Source: an uncultured Clostridia bacterium
GTDB taxonomy: Bacteria > Bacillota > Clostridia > Oscillospirales > Ruminococcaceae
DNA length: 64,000 bases
Assembly: GCA_947624375.1 (NCBI GenBank)
Contig: CANQKD010000012.1
Coordinates: 19,295-83,294 of the forward strand
Direction: 5' to 3'
Positions 20,383 to 28,606 of this stretch are shown one piece after another. Numbering within the stretch: position 1 is the first letter of the stretch; each line of letters opens with the position of its first letter. The position numbers were made by a program, and so were the translations under genes. A model generated the notes under the pieces. It saw only the letters and a program-made list of their open reading frames with translations. It was not told where the DNA came from and made no database searches.

Positions 20383-20468
20383 AGAACGTCGCTTCGCAGC
20401 CCGCGAAGTCGTTCCCATACATACGCCCGACTAAAATCTATCGGGGTATCCGCTCTCTTAGGCGGATA
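20383..20468 (-). promoter_or_regulatory. Three-stem-loop leader before rplB
   Basis: In the rplW-rplB gap three inverted repeats are stacked: TATCCGC/GCGGATA (20447-20468), CCCGA/TCGGG (20426-20445), and CTTCGC/GCGAAG inside GAACG/CGTTC (20383-20414). The ribosome binding site follows. A ribosomal-protein-binding regulatory RNA is inferred; no known family recognised. Confidence 0.45.
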
Positions 20469-20483
20469 TTTATGCGGCTGACC

Positions 20484-20780
20484 TTATATAAGGTTGTCGA
20501 AGAACTCGATGGTCTTTTCGCCCTCTTTAAGAGTAACGATAGCTTTCTTCCAATCGGGGGTCTTGCCCTCGTATCTGCCCATTCTTCTTTTTTTGCCGTA
20601 TACATTAAGTGTGTTGACCTTTTCTACCTTAACGCCGAAAAGCTCCTCTATAGCCTTGGCTATCTCAGACTTGTTGGCATCTTTTGCGACCTCGAAGGTG
20701 TACTTGCGCATTTGCAGGTTGTCTATCGAAGCCTCAGTGATTATAGGTCTTATAACAATGCTCTGAGCAGTCTTTGCCAT
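20484..20780 (-). CDS. rplW: Large-subunit ribosomal protein uL23
   Basis: 98 residues. uL23 sits at the tunnel exit and docks trigger factor and SRP. The IIRPIITEAS-like N-terminus and the NTLNVYGKKRRMGR motif are typical. It overlaps the rplD stop by one base. Confidence 0.97.
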   Translation of the reverse strand: MAKTAQSIVIRPIITEASIDNLQMRKYTFEVAKDANKSEIAKAIEELFGVKVEKVNTLNVYGKKRRMGRYEGKTPDWKKAIVTLKEGEKTIEFFDNLI

Positions 20781-21403
20781 TACGCGTATACCTCCTCGAT
20801 CTTCGCAACGGCATCCTTAACAACAATAAACTTATCGTAGTTGAGAATGTCATATACGTTCAAAGTGTTTACCAGCGTGGTCTTTACGCCGGGAATGTTG
20901 TTTGCGCTCTTTATTACCTTTGCATCAGCCTCGGGCATAACTATCAGAGCCTTGCCCTCAACGCCGAGTGCGCCGAGCATATTAACGACAGTCTTTGTCT
21001 TGAACTCGTCAAGCTTGAGCTCGTCCAGAACAACAATGTTGTCATCTATCACCTTTGTGGAGAGCGCAGACTTCATAGCAAGTCTTCTCAGCTTCTTGTT
21101 GAGAGCGTATCTGTAGCTTCTCGGCTTAGGTCCGAGAGCAACGCCTCCGTGTGTCCACTGCGGAGCTCTTGTAGAACCCTGTCTTGCGCGACCCGTGCCC
21201 TTCTGTCTCCACGGCTTTTTGCCGCCGCCCGAAACTTCCGTGCGTGTCAGAGTGGACTGTGTTCCCTGCCTCTGGTTGGCAAGGTAATTAACTACCATAG
21301 CGTGCATAGCCGGAACGTTCGGAGTAATACCGAAAACCGCCTCGCTAAGCTCAGTATCAGCGACCTTCTTGCCGCTCATATCGTAAACTGAAACGTTTGG
21401 CAT
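20780..21403 (-). CDS. rplD: Large-subunit ribosomal protein uL4
   Basis: 207 residues from ATG at 21403, with GGAGG 6 bases before it; six further codons upstream overlap that site. The loop reaching the exit tunnel ([18 protein letters not shown]) is seen. In E. coli uL4 regulates the S10 operon by binding its leader. Confidence 0.97.
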   Translation of the reverse strand: MPNVSVYDMSGKKVADTELSEAVFGITPNVPAMHAMVVNYLANQRQGTQSTLTRTEVSGGGKKPWRQKGTGRARQGSTRAPQWTHGGVALGPKPRSYRYALNKKLRRLAMKSALSTKVIDDNIVVLDELKLDEFKTKTVVNMLGALGVEGKALIVMPEADAKVIKSANNIPGVKTTLVNTLNVYDILNYDKFIVVKDAVAKIEEVYA

Positions 21404-21420
21404 CGTAACTCCTCCTTCCA

Positions 21421-22056
21421 CTAAGCCTTCTTAACGCAGTCGGCAATGGTAACAACCGAACCGTTAGGGCCGGGTACCGCGCCTTTTATCGCGATAAGAT
21501 TGTTTTCAGCGTCTACCTTGACTACCGTCAGATTCTGAACAGTCACCTTTTCGGCGCCCATGTGACCCGGCATACCCTTGCCCTTGTAAATTCTCGAAGG
21601 CGAGGAGCAAGCGCCCATAGAGCCTGCCTGTCTTACAACAGGGCCCGAACCGTGTGTTTCTTTCAGTCTGTGGTTGTTGTGACGCTTTATAGTGCCTGCA
21701 AAGCCTTTACCTTTGCTTGTGCCGCTTACGTCAACTATGTCGCCCTCCGCGAATGTGTCAGCCTTGATGATATCGCCGACATTCAGCGAAGCCGTGTCGT
21801 CAAGTTTGAACTCTCTCAGAGTCCTCTTCATCGCAACGTCAGCCTTCTTGAAGTGACCCTGCAAAGGCTTTGTCACGTTCTTTGAACGGATCTCGCCGAA
21901 GCCTAATTGTACGGCATCGTATCCGTCGTTCTCAGCCGTCTTCTTCTGTACTACTACACAAGGACCGGCCTCGATAACAGTTACGGGAATGAATTTTCCC
22001 GCCTCGTCGAAGATCTGTGTCATACCGATCTTCTTTCCGATTATCCCTTTTTGCAT
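21421..22056 (-). CDS. rplC: Large-subunit ribosomal protein uL3
   Basis: 211 residues. Starts [16 protein letters not shown]. The tip that approaches the peptidyl transferase centre is in [19 protein letters not shown]. It follows rpsJ after 97 bases that hold two stem-loops. Confidence 0.98.
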   Translation of the reverse strand: MQKGIIGKKIGMTQIFDEAGKFIPVTVIEAGPCVVVQKKTAENDGYDAVQLGFGEIRSKNVTKPLQGHFKKADVAMKRTLREFKLDDTASLNVGDIIKADTFAEGDIVDVSGTSKGKGFAGTIKRHNNHRLKETHGSGPVVRQAGSMGACSSPSRIYKGKGMPGHMGAEKVTVQNLTVVKVDAENNLIAIKGAVPGPNGSVVTIADCVKKA

Positions 22057-22079
22057 TTTCTTTTCCTCCTAAAATAGGT

Positions 22080-22150
22080 TATTGGTCGGAATTTTTCCGA
22101 CATGACCTGCCGTAAAACCGTTGAGAGATCACCTTAGCGATCTCTTTAGG
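22080..22150 (-). promoter_or_regulatory. Two stem-loops between rpsJ and rplC
   Basis: Minus strand: AGAGATC with GATCTCT (loop of 8) soon after the rpsJ stop, then GTCGGAA with TTCCGAC (loop of 3). The rplC ribosome binding site AGGAGG follows. Either an attenuator or an RNA processing or protection site; role not established. Confidence 0.4.
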
Positions 22151-22153
22151 AGA

Positions 22154-22468
22154 TTACTTGATCTCCATTACGATCTCAACGCCCGCAGGAAGTTCCAGCC
22201 CCTGAAGAGCTGTCATTGTGTCGTTTGTCGGTCTGAGTACGTCAATAAGTCTCTTGTGCGTTCTCAGCTCGAACTGCTCTCTGCTGTCCTTGTCCTTGTG
22301 AACAGCGCGGAGTATGGTCACGATCTCTTTGTCTGTCGGCAGAGGTATAGGGCCGCTTACCTTAGCGCCCGAGCGCTTTACAGCATCAACTATCTTTCCT
22401 GCCGCCGCGTCAACAACAGCGTGTTCGTAACCTTTGATCCTTATCCTGATCTTTTCATTGACTGCCAT
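22154..22468 (-). CDS. rpsJ: Small-subunit ribosomal protein uS10 (NusE)
   Basis: 104 residues, first gene of the ribosomal block. uS10 binds the 30S head and, as NusE, joins antitermination complexes with NusB. The [25 protein letters not shown] region is clear. AAGGAGG lies before the start. Confidence 0.98.
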   Translation of the reverse strand: MAVNEKIRIRIKGYEHAVVDAAAGKIVDAVKRSGAKVSGPIPLPTDKEIVTILRAVHKDKDSREQFELRTHKRLIDVLRPTNDTMTALQGLELPAGVEIVMEIK

Positions 22469-22489
22469 TTTAATTCGCCTCCTTAAAAA

Positions 22490-22808
22490 CTTTGAAAATT
22501 TGTTGGGGGCAAGACCTTGTTTTACGAGCCTTAAAGCCCGTCAGATCTTTTACACTACTCCATGTGTTTCGCTTGTAAGCCGAAAAAATATCCGAAAACC
22601 GTGAATTGTTTTCGGGGCTTACACAGCGCACACATAAAGCCCGTGCTTTAGCGTAAAAGCAGCAATGCCGCCATCGCAAGAAACGCAAAAGCCTTGATGT
22701 GTAAATATCGGCCGCCCGGTTTAAAATCGGACATACTCTGCGGAAATTCCCCGACTCTTTGGTCGGCCACCTCCCGCTTCATCGCATATCTTTGCCGCAC
22801 ACCATACA
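22490..22808 (-). promoter_or_regulatory. Long structured leader of the S10 operon
   Basis: About 340 bases separate the promoter from rpsJ. On the minus strand TGTAAGCC pairs with GGCTTACA, enclosing CCGAAAAC/GTTTTCGG; further stems are ACGGGC/GCTCGT and GCCGACC/GAGTCGG-like sequence. No convincing gene is present. By position it may be the site of operon feedback control, as in other bacteria; the controlling protein cannot be named from sequence. Confidence 0.45.
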
Positions 22809-22814
22809 TAATAT

Positions 22815-22843
22815 AATATATAGTATACAGCTTCACGCATCAA
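22815..22843 (-). promoter_or_regulatory. Sigma-A-like promoter of the S10-spc-alpha operon
   Basis: Minus strand TTGATG (22838-22843), 17-base spacer, TATATT (22815-22820). It is the only good match upstream of rpsJ, placing transcription start near 22808. Confidence 0.6.
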
Positions 22844-23045
22844 TAAAATGCGCATAGCAGTCACGCAAATAATATTTTAACATTTCCTGCCCGATATTTC
22901 AAGCATTTTTTAACGCCTTCACTATAGAATTTTCACCCAGATTTCCACACCTTTTTGTGCACCTTGCACACAATTGTGCTTATCCTTGTCCTTACCTACA
23001 ATATCTTGGGTACAAGCCTTACCTTATTATATAATAAGTCGACAG

Positions 23046-23081
23046 AAAAAATAACGCCGATGTGGGTCAGTCATCAGCGCG
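23046..23081 (-). terminator. Terminator after rpsT
   Basis: Minus strand: a stem of about nine pairs (GCGCTGATG with CATCGGCGT, one wobble) followed by ATTTTTT. It lies about 20 bases after the rpsT stop and separates rpsT from the S10 promoter. Confidence 0.65.
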
Positions 23082-23099
23082 TATATTTTTGTATTTTAT

Positions 23100-23363
23100 T
23101 TAGCCGTTGCTCTGTGCAAGCCTCTTCATCAGCTTGGACTTTTTATTAGCGGCTGTATTCTTATGAAGTATGCCCTTGGAGCAAGCCATGTCTATCTTCT
23201 TGATAGCAGTCTTTACAGCCTCGTTTTTGTTGTCGGTATTCTCTGCAATAGCAGTGTCAGCCTTCTTTACAGCAGTTCTGAGGTCAGACTTTATCATCTT
23301 GTTCCTGAGAGTTTTCTTCTCAATGACAACAGTTCTTTTCTTTGCGGATTTGATATTCGGCAC
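23100..23363 (-). CDS. rpsT: Small-subunit ribosomal protein bS20
   Basis: 87 residues, all helical and Lys-rich, starting [10 protein letters not shown]. bS20 binds the base of the 30S body. It is divergent from gpr, the same neighbourhood as in Bacillus. Confidence 0.97.
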   Translation of the reverse strand: MPNIKSAKKRTVVIEKKTLRNKMIKSDLRTAVKKADTAIAENTDNKNEAVKTAIKKIDMACSKGILHKNTAANKKSKLMKRLAQSNG

Positions 23364-23463
23364 TCCTTACACCTCCCGATAAACATAAATTTTCCACTCA
23401 TTCTCAATGCTATCTGCATACTGAGAGGGAAATGCAATAACACTAAAACAAGCATCAAGTCTT

Positions 23464-23492
23464 ATCATACCACATCTTTTAAAATTTTGCAA
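23464..23492 (-). promoter_or_regulatory. Sigma-A-like promoter of rpsT
   Basis: Minus strand TTGCAA, spacer of 17, TATGAT, about 95 bases before rpsT. The leader between them may hold bS20 control but shows no clear stem. Confidence 0.6.
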
Positions 23493-23575
23493 GTGTTTTT
23501 TGCAAAAATCTCAAATAAAATAAACGCCGGAAATTGTGTAATTTCAACTAAAAACCTCAAAAGGAGCTTAAAATC

Positions 23576-24406
23576 ATGCCTGTACGCACCGACTTAGCCT
23601 TTGAAAGCGCCGCCCGTTCCCCCCACCTTAGCGGCATCACCCAGCAAGAGCGCGAAGAAAGCGGTCTTAACATCAGCCGCATATGTGTTGAAACAAACGA
23701 AGCCGCCAAAGCTCTTTGCAAACCGCAGGGCTGCTATATCACCATTTCATCGCAGGAATTTTCCTTGCAGTCGTCTCCTGAACATTTTGCCGATCGCGCC
23801 GCCGTAATCTCGAAAGAGATATCTTCCCTTTGCGGCAGCGTTTCTTCCGCGCTTGTCGTGGGGCTTGGCAACCGCAATATCACCCCCGACCGCCTCGGTC
23901 CTGCTGTTGCGGATAAAATAATAGCCACGCGCCACTTAAAACGACTCGCGAAAGATATAGATACCGACGGCATGGCGGAAGTTTCGGTGCTTGCCGCAGG
24001 CGTTATGGGGCAAACGGGTCTTGAAGCCGCCGAGACCGCAAAAGCAGTCGTTTCCATAGTCCGCCCCGATGTCCTGATAGCCGTCGATGCCCTTGCCTGC
24101 TGCGAGTATGAGAGCCTTGGCAGCACCATTCAGCTTTGCGATACAGGCATATCGCCCGGCAGCGGTGTAGAAAATGCGCGCGCCGAGTTTTCATCAAAAA
24201 CTATGGGCGTGCCTACCATTGCCATAGGCGTTCCCACAGTCATGGATGCTCAGGCGCTCTCTGACAGCCCTTTATATAATGGTATGTTTGTCACTCCGCG
24301 TAGTATCGATACCCTTACAGAGCGCACATCATCGCTCATCGCGCTCTCGCTGAACCTCACACTGCATAAAGGTCTCACCGCCGAGGAGATAATCTCTCTT
24401 TGGTAA
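23576..24406 (+). CDS. gpr: Germination protease (GPR endopeptidase, A25 family)
   Basis: 276 residues. In spores it is made as a zymogen and, on germination, degrades small acid-soluble proteins to free amino acids and DNA. The N-terminal MPVRTDLAFE resembles both the pro-sequence cleavage site and the SASP target sequence. The core blocks VVGLGNRNITPDRLGP and the aspartate-rich IAVDALA are family hallmarks. AAAAGGAG lies 8 bases upstream. It indicates that the organism, or its ancestor, forms spores. A forespore sigma-G promoter would be expected but I could not identify one with confidence. Confidence 0.95.
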   Translation: MPVRTDLAFESAARSPHLSGITQQEREESGLNISRICVETNEAAKALCKPQGCYITISSQEFSLQSSPEHFADRAAVISKEISSLCGSVSSALVVGLGNRNITPDRLGPAVADKIIATRHLKRLAKDIDTDGMAEVSVLAAGVMGQTGLEAAETAKAVVSIVRPDVLIAVDALACCEYESLGSTIQLCDTGISPGSGVENARAEFSSKTMGVPTIAIGVPTVMDAQALSDSPLYNGMFVTPRSIDTLTERTSSLIALSLNLTLHKGLTAEEIISLW

Positions 24407-24487
24407 ATTGCACATAAACACAAACTTAATTTCGTCGCATTTCACATATGAAAATTTCTCCCGACCTATAGACATTTGCGGATAAAT

Positions 24488-24516
24488 TTGATACAATTAT
24501 TATGTATAGGTATGTA
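24488..24516 (+). promoter_or_regulatory. Possible promoter of the HlyD/FtsX pair
   Basis: TTGATA, spacer of 17, TATGTA, ending 35 bases before the start codon. The -10 element is imperfect. Confidence 0.4.
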
Positions 24517-24550
24517 TAACATCTTTTGTTTTATATAAGGAGGAACTATT

Positions 24551-25630
24551 ATGAAAAAGTTGTCGGCAAAAATAGCCGCACTTACAATATCGGCAGCCGT
24601 CTGCTGCTCTTTTAGCGGCTGTGTCTTTCTGCCGGACGAGGAAACCATACTCGCAGCGCCCTCGGTAGAGCAGGCAGACGTCAGCTATTCTACCATAACC
24701 GCCAAAAAGCGCGACATAGTAGATCAGGATATCAACACGGGCATAATTGCATCACAAACGCAGTATAACCTCAGTTTTAAAGAGCAGAGCGGCACTATCT
24801 CCAAAATATACGTTCACGCAGGCGATAAAGTCAAAAAAGGCGATATCATCTGCGAGCTCGATACCAGCGACCTTGCCTACTCTATAAAAGAAACAGAGCT
24901 GAAACTTCGCTCAGCACAGCTTGATAAGCAGATATTGCAGGAGGGCGGCGCATCTCAGGCTGAAATTGACAGAGCGCAGGTCGAAGTAGACCTTGTACAA
25001 ATGCAGCTCGATGCGCTTTACGAGCAGCGCGACAGTGCAAAACTCTACTCCGCTATAGACGGCACGGTCTCGGCGCTCGGCATGGGCGTTTCGGCAGGCA
25101 ACTATGTAAACCAGGGCGATACGGTAGCCACGGTAATTGATACAAACAGCCTCTATGTTGCCATTCAGCCGGAGACCGACAACTACAAGCTGTATAAAAT
25201 AGGCACAAAAATGAGCATACGCATTGACGGTGAGCTTTACGATGCCGAAGTTTTCATGACGCCCGACGAAGTGGTCGCAAGCGATTTTGAGGAAGAAGAG
25301 GTCATTTATGAGGTCTATGACCCCGATGCAAAAGAAGATGCCCCCGATGAAATGCAGTTTGACCGTGAGCACGTCTATGTGAAGTTTACCGGCACACCGC
25401 CCGAAGACTGCGTAGGCGCTCTTGCAGATACCATTTTAGTGCTCGATGAGCGCAAAGACGTTGTGGTAATTTCAAACAATCTTATAAAATCTATAGACGA
25501 CAAAAATATAGTATACCTTTATAAAGACGGCAAAAAGGTCGCACAAGAGGTAGAAGTCGGCTTGCAGACAGGCTCTCTCTCCGAGATAGTTTCGGGCGTT
25601 GAAGAGGGCGACACCGTTATCGTAAGATAG
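24551..25630 (+). CDS. HlyD/MacA-like adaptor lipoprotein
   Basis: 359 residues. A signal peptide (about 1-24) ends in a lipobox-like FSGC, so it is probably a lipoprotein. A barrel-sandwich (biotinyl-lipoyl-like) half is at about 75-100 (VHAGDKVKKGDIICELDTSD), then a coiled-coil hairpin, then the second half (SAGNYVNQGDTVATV). Adaptors of this type link an ABC transporter to outer layers, or in Gram-positives support MacB-like transporters. It is followed 21 bases later by a large FtsX-like permease; together they suggest an export system, but no ATPase gene is adjacent. Confidence 0.8.
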   Translation: MKKLSAKIAALTISAAVCCSFSGCVFLPDEETILAAPSVEQADVSYSTITAKKRDIVDQDINTGIIASQTQYNLSFKEQSGTISKIYVHAGDKVKKGDIICELDTSDLAYSIKETELKLRSAQLDKQILQEGGASQAEIDRAQVEVDLVQMQLDALYEQRDSAKLYSAIDGTVSALGMGVSAGNYVNQGDTVATVIDTNSLYVAIQPETDNYKLYKIGTKMSIRIDGELYDAEVFMTPDEVVASDFEEEEVIYEVYDPDAKEDAPDEMQFDREHVYVKFTGTPPEDCVGALADTILVLDERKDVVVISNNLIKSIDDKNIVYLYKDGKKVAQEVEVGLQTGSLSEIVSGVEEGDTVIVR

Positions 25631-25651
25631 CGCGTCTGAGAAAGGACAGAT

Positions 25652-28522
25652 ATGCTTACTTTGCTTCTTCGCAAAATGCGGAATACAAAATGGATGGTGC
25701 TCTGCCTGCTTATAGGCTTTGTAATGGCGTCTGCAATGCTCAGTACCATACCTATCTATATGAATGCCTCGCTGAAACGTATGCTGGTAAAGGATATGGA
25801 GGAGCTTCAGCTCACGCAGAACGTCTACCCCGGCATATACGGCGTGCAGTCGTCAATATCTTTAACTTTTACTGTAGATGAAGCTGCCGAAAAGGTCAGA
25901 GAGTACACAGAGCTCACACAGAAAAACTTCGATGAATTAGGTCTGCCTTCGCTGAATGAAAAGCTCGTTCTTATAGATGACTATGACTACGTTACTTCTA
26001 TAGTTTCGTCCGAGGGCAACTCCAGGTCGTCGGTAAAGGTAGGCTCTATGACTAATATAGAAGATCACATCAGCATAGTTGACGGCAGAATGTATACCCC
26101 CGGCAGGCGCAGCGACGGCGTTTATGAAGTTATCGCCACCGAGCAGGCGCTGAAACTTTCGGGGCTTACCACAAATACCGTCTATGATGTCATAAGCTCT
26201 TTTGATATAGAGGGCTCAAACCCCATGAAGATAGAGATAGTCGGTATGTTCACCGTAGGCGATAACAACGATGCCTACTGGTCGGAGGGTCTTGACAGCA
26301 CCTATCTCAATACCGTTTTTATGGATCACGATACCTTTTTAGAAGGTCCCGTGGCAAACCGCAACTGCACCATTTCAAGCTTTTCAATGAGATATTCTAT
26401 AGACTATCAGAATATGGATATGACAGACCTTGAAAGCCTGAACGAAATGCTCTTGCAGCAGAAAAAATCATTTACATATAAAAATATAAAATTTTCGTTC
26501 CCCGCAATGGAGATACTGCAAGACTATGAAGGCCGCGCCCACCAGCTGAAAATGATACTCTGGCTGATACAGATACCCGTAATGCTGATGATAGTTTTCT
26601 ATCTGTTCATGGTGTCGCAGCTGAATGTCGAGCAGGAAAAGAACGAGATAGCCGTCTTCAAAAGCCGCGGCGCATCTTCATTCCAGATATTCAGGATATA
26701 CGCCTTAGAATCCCTTGTTCTGGGCGTGTTTACCGCTATCATAGGACCTTTCCTCGCTATGGGCTTCTGTACCGTGCTGGGCGCTTCCAACGGCTTTTTA
26801 GAGTTTGTAAACAGGACCGCCCTGCCTATAAAACTTACTGTAGATGCCTTTTTGTATTCGCTGCTGGCGGCGGCAGTGTTCTTTATAACCACCATGGCGC
26901 CTATAATCCCTGCCGCAAGGGTCTCTATAGTAGAGCACAAACAGCGCAAGGCACGCAAGAAAAAGCGCCCCCTGTGGGAAAAACTTTTCTTGGATATAAT
27001 ACTCATCGGCGGCTCTGTCGGCTGGCTGTACTACTATAATTACAGTCAGGAAAACCTGGTAGACAACGGCATGGTAGAAGCCTCGCAGACCGTAAACCCA
27101 ATGCTTTTCGTGGCATCTACCGCATTTATACTAGGCTGCGCACTGTTTATAGTAAGGCTTCACCCTCTTATAATAAGGCTGATATACCTCATCGGCAAGA
27201 AAAAGTGGTCGCCTGCCGCCTATGTATCACTAAATAACATCGGCAGATCTTCCACCGGGCGCGAGCGTTTTCTCATGGTATTTTTAATACTCACCGTGTC
27301 GCTTGGCGTGTTCTTTGCAAATACCGCAAGAGCTATCAACTTAAACGCCGAAGAAAGAGTTACATATTCTATGGGCTGCGATGCCGTTATAAGCGAAAAC
27401 TGGGAAACACAAGCGGTAACTACCTATAACGACGACGGCGAAGAAGTGCAGACCGTTTCTTATACCGAACCGGTCATCGAGCGTTTTTCAGACCTTAAAG
27501 GCGTAGATAACATAGCACGCGTTTTAAAAATCGATGATGTAACTATATCGGGCGCTTGTATAGCAAAACCTGTGGAGAGATCAAGACAATACGGCAGAGA
27601 CAGCATGGAGCAGCCCACTGTGGATACCGTTTCAGACTGCAACATAATGGCGGTAGTGCCCGGCGAGTTTGCAAAGGTAGTGCAGCCTATTGACAGGCTT
27701 CTGCCCGTGCATATAAATAACTATCTCAACGGTCTTAACAATTGCAGCTCGGGCGTTATACTTTCATCTTCTTTCAGAGATAAATATACCGTAAAGCTCG
27801 GCGATACCGTCACAGTCAAGATAGGCGATAATTCCGACTTTGAAGCGGTAGTTATAGCCTTTGCCGAGTTCTGGCCGTCGCTCAACCCCTATGAGCATCA
27901 GGATTTTGCCGTGTTCAACTATAACTATGTATCGGCAAATACCGAGCCATATCCCTATGAAGTGTGGGCAGACCTTGACGACAGCGTTACCACCGCGGAA
28001 TTTTATCAGTCTATAGACGACAGCGATATAGACTTAGCAACAGTCACCTCCGCCAGACAGGAGAAAATAAACGAAAAGAACGACCCCATGCTGCAAGGTC
28101 TCAACGGCGCGCTTACATTGGGCTTTATCACCATAATGGTAATGTGTATCATAGGCTTCCTGATATACTGGATACTCTCGATAAAGGGCAGAACGCTCCA
28201 GTTCGGCATACTGCGTGCTATGGGCATGAAGTTCAGAGAGATCATCGCCATGATAATATACGAGCAGCTTTTAGTTTCAGCGGTCGCTATAGTAATGGCG
28301 TTCGTAGTAGGCTACTATGCAGGCAAGCTGTATATACCTCTGTTTGAGAGCGTATACGGCGCACAGGAAATGGTGCCGCGCCTCGAGGTGATCTCACAGC
28401 GCAGCGACTATTATAAGATATACGCTATAATAGCCCTCATGCTGCTTATCGGCATAGCCGTCCTCGGCAGGCTTATCTCAAAGATAAACATCAGCAAAGC
28501 GCTAAAACTCGGCGAAGAATAA
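25652..28522 (+). CDS. Large FtsX-like ABC transporter permease
   Basis: 956 residues. One membrane segment lies near the N-terminus (about 16-36), then a large extracytoplasmic domain, then a membrane cluster (about 300-420, with the FtsX-like QLNVEQEKNEIAVFKSRGAS stretch). A second membrane segment region (about 445-515) and extracytoplasmic domain follow, and a final FtsX-like cluster (about 810-945, with KGRTLQFGILRAMGMKFREI). This duplicated layout is found in MacB/LolE-like permeases that move lipids, peptides or drugs by mechanotransmission. It needs an ATPase, which must be encoded elsewhere. Substrate unknown. Confidence 0.8.
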   Translation: MLTLLLRKMRNTKWMVLCLLIGFVMASAMLSTIPIYMNASLKRMLVKDMEELQLTQNVYPGIYGVQSSISLTFTVDEAAEKVREYTELTQKNFDELGLPSLNEKLVLIDDYDYVTSIVSSEGNSRSSVKVGSMTNIEDHISIVDGRMYTPGRRSDGVYEVIATEQALKLSGLTTNTVYDVISSFDIEGSNPMKIEIVGMFTVGDNNDAYWSEGLDSTYLNTVFMDHDTFLEGPVANRNCTISSFSMRYSIDYQNMDMTDLESLNEMLLQQKKSFTYKNIKFSFPAMEILQDYEGRAHQLKMILWLIQIPVMLMIVFYLFMVSQLNVEQEKNEIAVFKSRGASSFQIFRIYALESLVLGVFTAIIGPFLAMGFCTVLGASNGFLEFVNRTALPIKLTVDAFLYSLLAAAVFFITTMAPIIPAARVSIVEHKQRKARKKKRPLWEKLFLDIILIGGSVGWLYYYNYSQENLVDNGMVEASQTVNPMLFVASTAFILGCALFIVRLHPLIIRLIYLIGKKKWSPAAYVSLNNIGRSSTGRERFLMVFLILTVSLGVFFANTARAINLNAEERVTYSMGCDAVISENWETQAVTTYNDDGEEVQTVSYTEPVIERFSDLKGVDNIARVLKIDDVTISGACIAKPVERSRQYGRDSMEQPTVDTVSDCNIMAVVPGEFAKVVQPIDRLLPVHINNYLNGLNNCSSGVILSSSFRDKYTVKLGDTVTVKIGDNSDFEAVVIAFAEFWPSLNPYEHQDFAVFNYNYVSANTEPYPYEVWADLDDSVTTAEFYQSIDDSDIDLATVTSARQEKINEKNDPMLQGLNGALTLGFITIMVMCIIGFLIYWILSIKGRTLQFGILRAMGMKFREIIAMIIYEQLLVSAVAIVMAFVVGYYAGKLYIPLFESVYGAQEMVPRLEVISQRSDYYKIYAIIALMLLIGIAVLGRLISKINISKALKLGEE

Positions 28523-28560
28523 TATCCCATAAAATAATAGCATTTCAAGCAAAAACAAAG

Positions 28561-28596
28561 CAGGTCTGCTTCACCTAAGAAACAGACCTGTTTTTT
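28561..28596 (+). terminator. Terminator between the FtsX-like permease and ptsI (convergent)
   Basis: CAGGTCTG pairs with CAGACCTG (loop of 14), followed by TTTTTT on the plus strand. On the minus strand an interrupted T-run follows, so it may also end ptsHI. Confidence 0.8.
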
Positions 28597-28606
28597 CTGT
28601 ATATTT

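Noticed and set aside
22648..22779. Possible 44-residue leader peptide with a hydrophobic end before rpsJ
   Set aside because: Its ATG has no ribosome binding site and the region is better explained as structured leader RNA.
23376..23575. Sigma-G promoter for gpr
   Set aside because: Expected from biology, but no convincing -35/-10 match was seen in the divergent region.
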